A stretch of DNA of 64,000 nucleotides from Thalassobellus citreus (GCF_044385915.1 NZ_JBISCC010000126.1:202596-266595); one strand, 5' to 3'; positions 33,918-42,634 are shown, numbered from the stretch's first letter. Numbers and translations are program-made. Notes: generated from the letters alone by a model not told the origin.

Positions 33918-35261
33918 ATGTCTAAAATAGCGTCTCAAGATTTAGGAACACAACCCATTGGGAAATTGTTGATTAAACAAGCGGTTCCTGCTTCGATAGG
34001 GATTTTAGTCATGTCACTAAACATCCTAATCGATACCATTTTTGTAGGTCATTGGATTGGTGCTTTAGCCATTGCTGCCATAAATGTAGTATTACCAGTA
34101 TCTTTTTTTATTGCAGCTTTGGGGATGGCAATTGGTGTTGGTGGGTCTTCAATCATTTCACGTGCTTTAGGTGCTAATAATAAAGATAAAGCGCTTAAAA
34201 CTTTTGGAAACCAAATAATGCTAACGTTTTTGTTTACAGTTTTATTTGCGGTGTTTGGCTTGTATTTTGTAGATACATTAATTCCTGCTTTTGGAGGAAA
34301 AGATAATATTTTTGACCCTGCAAAAATTTATTACGAAATTATTCTTTATGGTGTGCCAATCCTTGGGTTTGTCATGATGGGTAATAATGTAATTCGAGCA
34401 GAAGGCAAACCTAAATTTGCCATGTATGCTATGTTAATTCCTTCTATTGGAAACTTGGTGTTAGATTATATTTTTATTAATGTGTTAGATTATGGAATGG
34501 CAGGTGCAGCTTGGGCAACTACAGGATCTTATCTTGCGGCATTTCTATTTATATTTTGGTATTTTATATCCAATCATTCGGAATTAAAAATTAATCTTTC
34601 ACATTTTAGGCTAGATAAAAAAATAGTATTAGAAATAGGGGCTTTAGGCTTTGTTACCTTAGCAAGACAAGCCGTTGTAAGTGTTACATTTTTATTAGTT
34701 AATAATGCGCTGTTCAATTTTGGAGGCGTTACCTCTGTAACAGCCTATGCTATTGTTGGTAGAATGATGATGTTTGTATTGTTTCCGGTTTTTGGAATTA
34801 CACAAGGCTTTATTCCTATTGCAGGTTATAACTATGGAGCAGGAGAATATCAACGTGTTAAAGATGTTATTTACACCTCCATAAAATATGCAACTATTTT
34901 AGGAACTATCGTCTTTATTGGATTAATGTTTTTCCCTGAAATTATTACAAAATGGTTTACAACCAATCCCGATGTTATTAGGGTTACCCCAAATAATATG
35001 CGTTGGGCGTTTGCTGCTGTGCCTATTTTAGCATTACAGCTTATTGGCGCTGCATATTTTCAGGCTGTTGGAAAAGCATTGCCAGCATTATTGTTAACAC
35101 TTACTAGGCAAGCTCTGTTTTTTATTCCTTTAATGTATATTTTGCCTAAATTTTATGGCGAATTAGGTATTTGGATTTCGTTTCCCGTAGCCGATGTACT
35201 AGCTACATTGGTAACTGCCTATTTTTTAAATAGAGAAGTAGTAAAGACTTTAAAATCTTAA
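33918..35261 (+). CDS. MATE family efflux transporter
   Basis: A 447-residue protein with twelve predicted membrane helices in two six-helix halves, each beginning with the MATE-type pattern (GKLLIKQAVPASIGILVMSL at the start, GALGFVTLARQAVVSV near residue 240). MATE proteins export cationic or planar compounds in exchange for sodium or protons. It is translated between hemH and hemJ with gaps of two and three bases. I infer that it may move a porphyrin or heme-related compound, but the sequence does not show the substrate. Confidence 0.9.
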   Translation: MSKIASQDLGTQPIGKLLIKQAVPASIGILVMSLNILIDTIFVGHWIGALAIAAINVVLPVSFFIAALGMAIGVGGSSIISRALGANNKDKALKTFGNQIMLTFLFTVLFAVFGLYFVDTLIPAFGGKDNIFDPAKIYYEIILYGVPILGFVMMGNNVIRAEGKPKFAMYAMLIPSIGNLVLDYIFINVLDYGMAGAAWATTGSYLAAFLFIFWYFISNHSELKINLSHFRLDKKIVLEIGALGFVTLARQAVVSVTFLLVNNALFNFGGVTSVTAYAIVGRMMMFVLFPVFGITQGFIPIAGYNYGAGEYQRVKDVIYTSIKYATILGTIVFIGLMFFPEIITKWFTTNPDVIRVTPNNMRWAFAAVPILALQLIGAAYFQAVGKALPALLLTLTRQALFFIPLMYILPKFYGELGIWISFPVADVLATLVTAYFLNREVVKTLKS

Positions 35262-35264
35262 ATT

Positions 35265-35813
35265 ATGGAATATTATAATTACATAAAATCATTTCATCTC
35301 ATTTTTGTAATCACTTGGTTTGCAGGTTTGTTTTACATTCCGCGTTTGTTTGTTTATCAAATAGAAGCCTTTCATAAACCCTCGCCAGAAAAAGAAATTC
35401 TAGGAAAACAATTAAAGCTTATGGCAAAACGCTTGTGGTTTATCATCACATGGCCATCGGCTATATTAGCAACTATTTTTGCTATTTGGCTGCTGGTTTT
35501 ACAGCCGTTTTGGTTGCAACAACCATGGATGCATGTAAAATTAGGTTTCGTTATTTTACTTATAATATATCATTTAAAAACCCATCAATACTACAAACAA
35601 TTACAAAACGATGTGGTTAAAAAAACATCCAGTTTTATGCGTATCTGGAACGAGGGCGCAACATTCATTTTATTTGCAGTTGTTTTTTTAGTTATTTTAA
35701 AAAGCGCTATCAATTGGGTTTGGGGAGTTGTTGGTATTTTGGTTTTAGGCGTTTTAATTATGTTAGGCTTTAAAGTGTATAAAAACATACGCGATAAAAA
35801 TCCTGAAGCTTAA
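35265..35813 (+). CDS. hemJ: protoporphyrinogen IX oxidase HemJ (CopD family)
   Basis: A 182-residue membrane protein with four to five hydrophobic segments that matches the HemJ family: N-terminal YIKSFHLIFVITWFAGLFYIPRLFVYQ (about residues 6-32, conserved His11, Trp18 and Arg27) and WPSAILATIFAIWLL with WMHVKLGFV further on. HemJ oxidises protoporphyrinogen IX to protoporphyrin IX in the inner membrane. Its place two genes after ferrochelatase supports this over the general CopD label. After the stop comes a repeat-filled gap. Confidence 0.87.
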   Translation: MEYYNYIKSFHLIFVITWFAGLFYIPRLFVYQIEAFHKPSPEKEILGKQLKLMAKRLWFIITWPSAILATIFAIWLLVLQPFWLQQPWMHVKLGFVILLIIYHLKTHQYYKQLQNDVVKKTSSFMRIWNEGATFILFAVVFLVILKSAINWVWGVVGILVLGVLIMLGFKVYKNIRDKNPEA

Positions 35814-35820
35814 TTATTTT

Positions 35821-35928
35821 GGCGTTACCTTTTATCCTGAATTTAGTTCAGGAACAGGTCGGGCTTTTCGTTAAAAGTTTTGGCTCGATGCGCGCCTCGC
35901 CAAAAGCTAACACTGCAATCCCTAACGC
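35821..35928. repeat. GGCGTTA...TAACGC intergenic repeat with nested hairpins
   Basis: An element of about 108 bases starts GGCGTTAC and ends CAATCCCTAACGC. Inside are a 7-bp hairpin TCCTGAA / TTCAGGA (35835-35853), the block GTCGGGCTTTTCG and an inverted repeat TTTTGGC / GCCAAAA. The layout is known to me from other flavobacterial genomes as a dispersed non-coding repeat. It fills the gap between hemJ and the kinase gene. Confidence 0.6.
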
Positions 35929-36021
35929 ACTTATCAGTTAACTTAATTTTAAGGCAACTTTAGGCTGTTTGGTCTAATTATTGTTATATTTATTGAACTT
36001 TTAAAAGCACAATAACTATTC

Positions 36022-37479
36022 ATGAAATTAAAAAAACTTTCTCTACGTACCCGTATTTTTTTAGTTATGATTTTGTTGGTGCTTTTAGCATCTGTTCTTA
36101 TTTCGGCAGTAGCTTTATATCAGTATCAAGAACAAAGTAAAGATTATCACGGTGGTCGTTTAGCGCGTAAAGAAGGGAATGTTCAAACACATTTAAAACG
36201 TATTTTAAACGGCAGACAAAATACATGGGAAGTTAAAACTGAAAATATTCCTTTAATTTTTAAAGACGAGATTTATAATGTAGCCGATATACATAAGCTT
36301 CAAATTATTTTATATGACTTAGAAGGTGCTTTATTGTTATCATCAAAAGCCAGTTTACAAGTTAGTGATGCTGATAAATGTTTAAAAGCTGAAGTTTTAA
36401 ATGAAATTTCAAATAGAGCAGATCATAGGTATGTAGACAAACATATAGAAAACGGACAAACCTATCAGTCTTCTTATACCTATTTGGTAGATCAAAAATC
36501 AAAACCATTAGCCATTTTAAATATACCATATTTAGAAAGAGATGACTTTTTAACAAACGAACTTTTAGAGTTTTTAAAGCGTATAGCCTATGCTTTTATG
36601 TTTGTTTTATTAGCAGCCATAATTATTGCGTTTTTGCTGTCAAAATACATTACAAAATCATTGCAGGCTATTAGCGATAAAATTAACACCACTAGATTAG
36701 AAAAACGAAACGAAAAGATAGATGTAAACGATACAAGCGAAGAAATCTCAACCTTAGTTAATTCATACAATAGTATGATTGATGAGCTGGAAGAAAGTGC
36801 TGTGCAATTAGCAAGAAGCGAGCGTGAACAGGCGTGGAGAGAAATGGCAAAACAAGTCGCTCACGAAATTAAAAACCCGTTAACACCTATGCGCTTAACG
36901 GTTCAAAATTTTCAACGTAAGTTTAATCCTGAAGATGAGAATATTCATTTAAAAGTAGATGAATATAGTAAAACACTTATTCAGCAAATAGATACCATGA
37001 GTTCTATTGCGTCTGCCTTTTCAAATTTTGCAAAAATGCCAGCGCAACAAAACGAAACGCTTAATGTGGTTAAAATTGTAAAATTAGCGCTCGATATTTT
37101 TAATGAAGATTATATCTTTTTTACATCAGAATCAGAAGAAGTTATTGCAAAATTTGATAGAACTCAACTAATAAGAGTGGTTACAAATTTGGTTAAAAAT
37201 GCTATTCAAGCTATGCCAGAAAATCAAATACCAAAAATTGTAATTAATGTAGGTTCTAATTCTAAAGATGTTATAATTACTGTTTCAGATAATGGTTCTG
37301 GTGTGTCTGAAGAGAACAAAGAAAAGGTGTTCGAACCAAAATTTACAACCAAGACAAGTGGTATGGGGCTTGGGTTAGCCATGGTTAAAAACATTATTGA
37401 AACCTATAAAGGGAGTATTTCATTTAGCTCAGAAAAAGATAAAGGTACCACATTTAAAGTCACATTTCCTAAAGAATAA
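36022..37479 (+). CDS. membrane sensor histidine kinase with HAMP domain
   Basis: A 485-residue kinase: membrane helix 1 (about 12-33), an extracytoplasmic sensor part (34-187), helix 2 (188-210), HAMP (about 210-262), and then the HisKA domain with the phosphorylated His281 in AHEIKNPLTPM (NtrY-like H-box). The ATPase domain has N box NLVKNAIQAM, VSDNGSGV and the G2 box GMGLGLAMVKN. No response regulator is next to it. It lies between the repeat element and an enoyl-CoA hydratase gene, which begins 39 bases later. Confidence 0.92.
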   Translation: MKLKKLSLRTRIFLVMILLVLLASVLISAVALYQYQEQSKDYHGGRLARKEGNVQTHLKRILNGRQNTWEVKTENIPLIFKDEIYNVADIHKLQIILYDLEGALLLSSKASLQVSDADKCLKAEVLNEISNRADHRYVDKHIENGQTYQSSYTYLVDQKSKPLAILNIPYLERDDFLTNELLEFLKRIAYAFMFVLLAAIIIAFLLSKYITKSLQAISDKINTTRLEKRNEKIDVNDTSEEISTLVNSYNSMIDELEESAVQLARSEREQAWREMAKQVAHEIKNPLTPMRLTVQNFQRKFNPEDENIHLKVDEYSKTLIQQIDTMSSIASAFSNFAKMPAQQNETLNVVKIVKLALDIFNEDYIFFTSESEEVIAKFDRTQLIRVVTNLVKNAIQAMPENQIPKIVINVGSNSKDVIITVSDNGSGVSEENKEKVFEPKFTTKTSGMGLGLAMVKNIIETYKGSISFSSEKDKGTTFKVTFPKE

Positions 37480-37518
37480 TTTACTCCTGAGAAGGTGTGA
37501 ATCTTATTAATATACCAT

Positions 37519-38301
37519 ATGAATTATAATAATATTTTAGTAGAAGAAGAGAATAGTATCGCTGTTATTACTATTAACCGCCCAAAAAAATTAAACGCTT
37601 TAAATAGAGAAACCATACAAGAGTTACATGAAGCTTTTAAGGAGGCTAATGAAGATGAGGATGTAAAAGTTATTATTGTAACGGGTAGTGGAGATAAAGC
37701 TTTTGTAGCGGGAGCTGATATTAGCGAATTTGCCGATTATAGCGTTAAAGAAGGAACATACTTAGCAGCAAAAGGCCATGAAATATTATTCGATTTTATT
37801 GAAAACTTATCAAAGCCAGTAATTGCAGCCATAAATGGTTTTGCGCTTGGTGGTGGATTAGAATTGGCTATGGCTTGTCATTTTAGAGTGGCTAGCGATA
37901 ATGCAAAAATGGGCTTGCCAGAAGTGTCCTTAGGTGTTATACCTGGTTATGGTGGTACACAGCGTTTACCACAACTTGTTGGAAAAGGTCGTGCCATGGA
38001 AATGATTATGACAGCAGGCATGATAGATGCTGCAACAGCACATAATTATGGTTTGGTAAATCATGTTGAAAAACAAGAAGAATTAATGGGGCTTTGCCAA
38101 AAAATTTCGACCAAAATTTTACGAAATTCATCCGTTGCTATTGGTGCTGCTATTAAAGCTGTAAATGCTAATTTTAAAGATGGCGTTAATGGTTTTGATG
38201 TTGAAATTAAACAATTTGGAAAATCCTTCGGGACCCAAGATTTTATCGAAGGCACTACCGCATTTTTACAAAAAAGAAAAGCGGGGTTTCCTGGAAAATA
38301 G
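37519..38301 (+). CDS. enoyl-CoA hydratase/isomerase (crotonase family)
   Basis: A 260-residue crotonase that adds water across the double bond of enoyl-CoA in fatty-acid or amino-acid breakdown. The oxyanion-hole glycine region GADISEFADY (about 68-77), AAINGFALGGGLELAMACH (about 98-116, with catalytic Glu) and LPEVSLGVIPGYGGTQRLP (about 133-151, second catalytic Glu) are all present, so it should be active as a hydratase. The chain length preferred cannot be told. It follows the kinase gene by 39 bases and precedes the accessory module. Confidence 0.93.
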   Translation: MNYNNILVEEENSIAVITINRPKKLNALNRETIQELHEAFKEANEDEDVKVIIVTGSGDKAFVAGADISEFADYSVKEGTYLAAKGHEILFDFIENLSKPVIAAINGFALGGGLELAMACHFRVASDNAKMGLPEVSLGVIPGYGGTQRLPQLVGKGRAMEMIMTAGMIDAATAHNYGLVNHVEKQEELMGLCQKISTKILRNSSVAIGAAIKAVNANFKDGVNGFDVEIKQFGKSFGTQDFIEGTTAFLQKRKAGFPGK

Positions 38302-38309
38302 GATTTGTC

Positions 38310-38453
38310 TCGTTTAACGGTTACGTATAATATTAGTGGCGCGTTTAAGCACTAATTTAGTAAATAGAAACTTGCCAGCGGAAAATTCCGCAGGAATTTT
38401 CCAAGTAAGCTAAAACTAGCCATTAATTTTATGCTTTGTTGTAGCCAGTATTT
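38310..38453 (+). repeat. left bracketing element of the 38-42 kb module
   Basis: An intergenic element that begins TCGTTTAACGGTTACGTATA and ends TTGTTGTAGCCAGTATTT, with a perfect 10-bp hairpin GGAAAATTCC / GGAATTTTCC (loop GCA, 38380-38402) in the middle. A related element with the same kinds of ends but another hairpin lies at 42513-42580 in the opposite orientation. The right end overlaps the stop codon of the hydrolase gene. Confidence 0.6.
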
Positions 38454-40158
38454 ATTTCATAAAGGATGGAAATCGTTTTTCATTTTTAGAATCTGTCAAT
38501 CGTTTAACTTCTTCTGTTTTAATATCCATCAAATAGATATCAAACGCACCATCAGCAGCTTTTTCTGTAAAAACTATTTGACCAATGTTATTACAACGAG
38601 CATACGTTAAATTGCCTGCTGTTACAAGTGTTTTTGTTATTCCTTCCTTTATATCTAAAATTTGCATTTGTCTTTTTTTTAAGACATCAGTTATGATCAA
38701 TATTTCAGATTGAGAAACCCAATCTTGAATAAAATTATAAGATTCATTTGAGGTAATTTGAAGCAATTCTTGTGTTTCCAAGTTTAAGGTAAAGACATTT
38801 GGGTTTCCATCTCTATTACTATTAAATGCTAGCAACTTGCCATTAGGCGACCATTTAGGAATACCATCAAACTTCCCATTAAAAGTAAGTTGTTTAACAT
38901 TTGTTCCATTATGGTCCATAATAAAAATCTCTGGATTTCCTGTTCTAGAAGATTGAAAAGCAATTTTACTGCCATCTGGCGACCAAACAGGATGTCCATC
39001 TCGCGTATTTAAATTGGTAAGTTGAGTTATCTTTCCACTGGAAACGTTATAAGTGAATAGGTTTCTTGTATTATCGTCTCTATATGAGTCAAATACAATG
39101 CTATTGTTAATTTTGGAATAATCTGACTGAAAATCTTTTAGGCTATCATTGGTTATTCTATTGATGGTTTTACTTTCTGTTGTAATTGAATAAATATCCC
39201 AATTATTATCCTTCAGCTCGGAGTATAAAATTTTAGGAGCGAACAAGTTATAATCTTCGCAAACAATTTTTATCCATCTTTTATTACTTATGTAGATGTA
39301 ATTTTCATTAAATGAATCAAACTTTATGGGTAATCCTTTGTCTTGAATTTCAGTTAATGTTTTTCCGCTTTTTATTTCATTTCTTACCCAATCCACTGAT
39401 TCCCTTAAGTTCTCATAATAAACTTTTAAATCTTTAACAGTTAACAATTCAATTTTATTTGGTGCAAGTGTGCCATGACCTGGAACAATTATCGTTTCAT
39501 CTGAGAAATCACTTAGTATTGATTTCATGTTATCAAGGAAACCATCAATACTTCCGCCATTATTTAAATCAATAATGGGAAAATGATTGAGAAAAACGTA
39601 GTCGCCCAAGTATAGAACATCTGAAGTTTTAAAGTATATAAAAGCATCGCCACCAGTATGGCCATTTGTATTTATACCGGTAAATATTTCTATTTCTTCA
39701 TTATTAATGTACACCGTTATTTTATCATCAAATGTTATTTTAGGAAGAGTGCTTTCTTTATGCGTATCTCCATTCAAAAATATCATAGAAGAACCTAAAT
39801 AAGTGCGTTGTTTTGTGGGTGAAATTAGGGTGACGTTTTCCATTTTAGAAAAATATTCTAAACCTTCAGTATGATCGCCATGATGATGCGTAGTAACTAT
39901 ATATTTAACATTATTGTTGCCAAGTTCTTTTAGTTTATTGAGTAGCATTTCTTCATAACCTTGTGGTCCAACGTCTGCTAAAAACACACCTTCTTCTCCA
40001 ATTGAAGCCACACTTGATGGGTTTCCAAATTTTGGATGGTCTACTCTAATGGTATATACAGAACCTTTTACATGAAGTGTGTCGTGGCTTGGTTTTTCTT
40101 GAGCAAAACTCATTGTTTGAATGATAATAAAAGAGAAGATTGTAATTAATATTTTCAT
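38452..40158 (-). CDS. secreted metallo-beta-lactamase-fold hydrolase with C-terminal TolB-like propeller
   Basis: A 568-residue exported protein. Signal peptide residues 1-19 end in FAQ. Residues about 30-260 are an MBL fold with all metal ligands: THHHGDH (about 90-96), GHTGGD, LGDYV and PGHG. From about residue 320 the chain has PD40 propeller repeats (HPVWSPDGSKIAFQS, IPKWSPNGKLLAFNS). The function is unknown; the fusion could couple hydrolysis to binding of a carbohydrate or peptide partner. Its start region and the upstream sequence recur at 41845-41985. It lies downstream of a marR fragment. Confidence 0.8.
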   Translation of the reverse strand: MKILITIFSFIIIQTMSFAQEKPSHDTLHVKGSVYTIRVDHPKFGNPSSVASIGEEGVFLADVGPQGYEEMLLNKLKELGNNNVKYIVTTHHHGDHTEGLEYFSKMENVTLISPTKQRTYLGSSMIFLNGDTHKESTLPKITFDDKITVYINNEEIEIFTGINTNGHTGGDAFIYFKTSDVLYLGDYVFLNHFPIIDLNNGGSIDGFLDNMKSILSDFSDETIIVPGHGTLAPNKIELLTVKDLKVYYENLRESVDWVRNEIKSGKTLTEIQDKGLPIKFDSFNENYIYISNKRWIKIVCEDYNLFAPKILYSELKDNNWDIYSITTESKTINRITNDSLKDFQSDYSKINNSIVFDSYRDDNTRNLFTYNVSSGKITQLTNLNTRDGHPVWSPDGSKIAFQSSRTGNPEIFIMDHNGTNVKQLTFNGKFDGIPKWSPNGKLLAFNSNRDGNPNVFTLNLETQELLQITSNESYNFIQDWVSQSEILIITDVLKKRQMQILDIKEGITKTLVTAGNLTYARCNNIGQIVFTEKAADGAFDIYLMDIKTEEVKRLTDSKNEKRFPSFMK

Positions 40159-40164
40159 TATAAT

Positions 40165-40312
40165 TTAAGTTTTTATTTGACAATTGGTAAATATTTTATT
40201 TAGCGTTTGAAATAATTGAAAAACTTCTTTTTCAGAAATATCTTGAAGTGCGGTTTGGCGATGTTTAGCAACTATTTTTTTAAATCACTAAAAGGCTCAA
40301 CTACTTTTTTTG
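40165..40312 (-). pseudogene. 3' fragment of a second marR gene
   Basis: This segment matches the last ~50 codons of the intact marR gene at 41989-42426. In the marR frame it reads IVAKHRQTALQDISEKEVFQ and so on to the identical end NCQIKT, with about five changes in 36 residues, most of them conservative. One A is missing from the poly-A run (7 instead of 8), creating a TAG that now ends the upstream 189-residue gene after FSDLKK. It lies before the hydrolase gene exactly as marR lies before the truncated hydrolase copy. Confidence 0.85.
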
Positions 40313-40841
40313 TTGAAATTCCAACATGGTTAATTAAACTGAAACCATTATTATATGTTCTATATGCTGTGTAAGTGTAAATATTATCTTGAAGAACATC
40401 ATAAGTATTGTTATTTACATTGTTTTCTCTTTGAATAATTTCTACCAGTTTCCCATCTACCATTTTTGATGTGTAATCTACTTCTCTGCCAGTAACTAGG
40501 TCTTTATAATGGTTTTTCCAACTATTGGTGGTTTCTACATAATCAAATGTAATTCTATGTTTAATGTTACCTTTATCATCTAGACCTTCTTCTATAAAAG
40601 TCAACCCATTTTCTGCAACATATACTTTAAAATGGCTTGTGCCAGTACTCCATTCGTTTCTAGATTTTAAGCTTTTATGTGTGGATTCCCATTCACCTAT
40701 TCTAAACGCATATTGATAAACGCCTTTAGGAGCATTAATGTTAATACCGATACTATCTTTTTCAACTATTGAGTTACTAGTGTTTTGTGCATTTGTTTTA
40801 GCAATTGCAATTATGCATAATACAACTAAAATTTTTTTCAT
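40272..40841 (-). CDS. secreted protein of unknown function with marR-derived C-terminus
   Basis: A 189-residue protein with a signal peptide (MKKILVVLCIIAIAKTNA). The mature part is beta-rich (FRIGEWESTHKSLKSRNEW, FKVYVAENGLTFIEEG) and recalls the DUF1579-type lipocalin-like proteins, without certainty. The last residues VVEPFSDLKK match the MarR segment GVEIFSDLKK, and the stop codon arises from a one-base loss in the marR-like sequence. The C-terminus is therefore a product of recombination. It is 44 bases from the TolB-like gene upstream on the same strand. Confidence 0.65.
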   Translation of the reverse strand: MKKILVVLCIIAIAKTNAQNTSNSIVEKDSIGININAPKGVYQYAFRIGEWESTHKSLKSRNEWSTGTSHFKVYVAENGLTFIEEGLDDKGNIKHRITFDYVETTNSWKNHYKDLVTGREVDYTSKMVDGKLVEIIQRENNVNNNTYDVLQDNIYTYTAYRTYNNGFSLINHVGISTKKVVEPFSDLKK

Positions 40842-40885
40842 TTGTTTTAATTTTTAATTTCTAATTATTTTTTTGTGACTCATAA

Positions 40886-41794
40886 TCAATTCCAAGTTGG
40901 CATGGCATCAAATTCTAAATTATTGGTCAATTGTTTCTCTTCTTTCGTTTCTAAATTAATTTTAAAAATTTCTTGATTTCCATTCACGTTCCCTGTAAAT
41001 AATAATTCATCTCCAGAAGTTGACCAAGAAGGACTTGAATATGAAATAACACTTCTAGCAACAACTTTAAGCTCTTTTCCTTCAGGTGACATTATTATTA
41101 AATCATAGACGTCTTCTTTTTTACGATTAACAGCTATACATAAACCGTCATAAGAGTACATTGGGTGCATAAAATTTTCTCCTTTGGGGCTCAATCTTTT
41201 TTTTATCTTGGATTCAAGATTCAGACTATACATCACTTTCTCACGAATATGAGAATATACTATTGACTTACCATCTGGATGAAAGCTACAAACTGCTCCC
41301 CAACCTGGTTTTGTTACTTCGTTTTTGTTATCAGATAGTAATTCTTCTATTCCACCTTCACTAGGAATAAGTATAATTTCCCACACTCCATTTCTTCGTC
41401 CGCTAAATATTATTTTTTCTCCATTTGGACTCCAATTTGGGTACATTCCTTCTTTTTTGGTAATTTTTTTTAGATTGGAGCCATCAATATCCATAGTCCA
41501 TATTGTATATCTATCGTGACCATCAGGATCGCTTTGAAATACTATTTTTGAACCATCAGGTGAAATCTTCGGATTTATATTATGAGGATAATGTCCGTTT
41601 CCTTGTTTCTGAGTAAGCTTTTGTTTTTTGCTCCCATCAGCGTTCATTTTATAAATATCTCTACCTTGAGAATTTGATTCCGAAGTGTAATAAATTTCAT
41701 TATTATTATTATTAGTTGTAGGATTGACAATGTTAATATGCGGCGAATTTGAACTAATAACAAAAAGTAGGAGCAATATAGAGATGATTTTCAT
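40886..41794 (-). CDS. secreted TolB-like beta-propeller protein
   Basis: A 302-residue protein with an N-terminal hydrophobic signal (MKIISILLLLFVISS) followed by five to six PD40/TolB-type blades: NPKISPDGSKIVFQS, YPNWSPNGEKIIFSG, FHPDGKSIVYSH, YSYDGLCIAV and SPSWSTSGDELLFTG. It has no catalytic domain. It resembles the C-terminal half of the hydrolase at 38452, including a similar ending (ETKEEKQLTNN against KTEEVKRLTDS). Together with the truncated hydrolase start just upstream, it may be what remains of a second hydrolase-propeller gene. Confidence 0.78.
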   Translation of the reverse strand: MKIISILLLLFVISSNSPHINIVNPTTNNNNNEIYYTSESNSQGRDIYKMNADGSKKQKLTQKQGNGHYPHNINPKISPDGSKIVFQSDPDGHDRYTIWTMDIDGSNLKKITKKEGMYPNWSPNGEKIIFSGRRNGVWEIILIPSEGGIEELLSDNKNEVTKPGWGAVCSFHPDGKSIVYSHIREKVMYSLNLESKIKKRLSPKGENFMHPMYSYDGLCIAVNRKKEDVYDLIIMSPEGKELKVVARSVISYSSPSWSTSGDELLFTGNVNGNQEIFKINLETKEEKQLTNNLEFDAMPTWN

Positions 41795-41844
41795 TTTATA
41801 TTAGATTTAGTTTATATTAAGAATATTCAATGGTTTTAGCTTTT

Positions 41845-41982
41845 TTATAAAGGCACAAAAATTAGACTGGATATAGATGCAACGATTTTTTTTTCTTGGA
41901 TTATATCGTGACTCGGTTTTCCTTGAGCAAAAACAAACATTTGAGTTATGATAAAATAGCTGAGTGTAATTAATGCTTTCAT
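41845..41982 (-). pseudogene. 5' fragment of a second hydrolase gene
   Basis: A 45-codon frame whose first 26 residues (MKALITLSYFIITQMFVFAQ then GKPSHD) match the start of the hydrolase at 38452-40158 (MKILITIFSFIIIQTMSFAQ then EKPSHD), including the signal peptide and the KPSHD mature start. The similarity is then lost and a stop follows. It lies right after marR, in the same place as the full hydrolase gene relative to the marR fragment. A small secreted peptide cannot be excluded. Confidence 0.75.
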
Positions 41983-41988
41983 GATAAA

Positions 41989-42426
41989 TTAAGTTTTTAT
42001 TTGACAATTGGTAAATATTTTATTTAGCGTTTGAAATAATTGAAAAATTTCTTTTTCTGAAATATCTTGAAGTGCGATTTCACGATTTTTAGCGATGATT
42101 TTTTTTAAATCACTAAATATCTCAACTCCTTTTGTTGTGGGGGTTAAATTAATTTTTCTTCGATCTACGTTATTCGTTTCCCGAAGTAAGTATCCGTTTT
42201 TAATCATCAGTTCAACCATTCTACTAATAGAGGCATTATCTTTAAATATTAATTCTCCAATTTCAGATTGAGATAATTGGGGCTGCTCTATTATGAAAAA
42301 TAAAACTAAAGCTTGGTCAATAGTGATGTTTTTATGCTTGTCATTAATTTGTTTTTGGGCAAATTTTCTATATTCTTTAATAGTTCTTTCTATTAAATAA
42401 AAAATTGTTTGTGATGGATTTTTCAA
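41989..42426 (-). CDS. MarR family transcriptional regulator
   Basis: A 145-residue winged-helix regulator. The DNA-binding part covers about 45-110, with the recognition helix region SQSEIGELIFKDNASISRMV and the wing NVDRRKINLTPTTKG (DRR-x-LT pattern typical of MarR). It would repress the accessory genes that follow on the same strand. It is the first gene of the module, and its last 50 codons are repeated at 40165-40312. Upstream lies the right bracketing element at 42513-42580. Confidence 0.9.
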   Translation of the reverse strand: MKNPSQTIFYLIERTIKEYRKFAQKQINDKHKNITIDQALVLFFIIEQPQLSQSEIGELIFKDNASISRMVELMIKNGYLLRETNNVDRRKINLTPTTKGVEIFSDLKKIIAKNREIALQDISEKEIFQLFQTLNKIFTNCQIKT

Positions 42427-42512
42427 AATAAATGTATTTGATACAAATATAATTGATATATCAACTATATTGTAAAAAAAAATGTTAATTTTTATTAGAA
42501 TAAGTGTTTAAG

Positions 42513-42580
42513 AATATTGGCTACAACACGTTGATATGAAATCGTTTTAATGTTTCATATCATAAGTTAAACGAATATAG
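42513..42580 (-). repeat. right bracketing element of the 38-42 kb module
   Basis: Read on the minus strand it begins TCGTTTAACTTATGATATGA and ends GTGTTGTAGCCAATATT, matching both ends of the element at 38310-38453 (15 of 16 bases at the TGTTGTAGCCARTATT end) in inverted orientation. Its middle is a different hairpin, with arms GATATGAAA / TTTCATATC. The rest of the 208-base gap between marR and the MsrQ-like gene is A/T-rich, with nothing else that I can name. Confidence 0.55.
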
Positions 42581-42634
42581 CTGAAATTTTTTACAAAGTC
42601 AAATTTGTAATATCTAGTTATAAGCTGTTTTAAT

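Noticed and set aside
41807..42007. 66-codon minus-strand ORF next to marR
   Set aside because: It is out of frame with the hydrolase-derived fragment at 41845-41982, which explains this stretch better.
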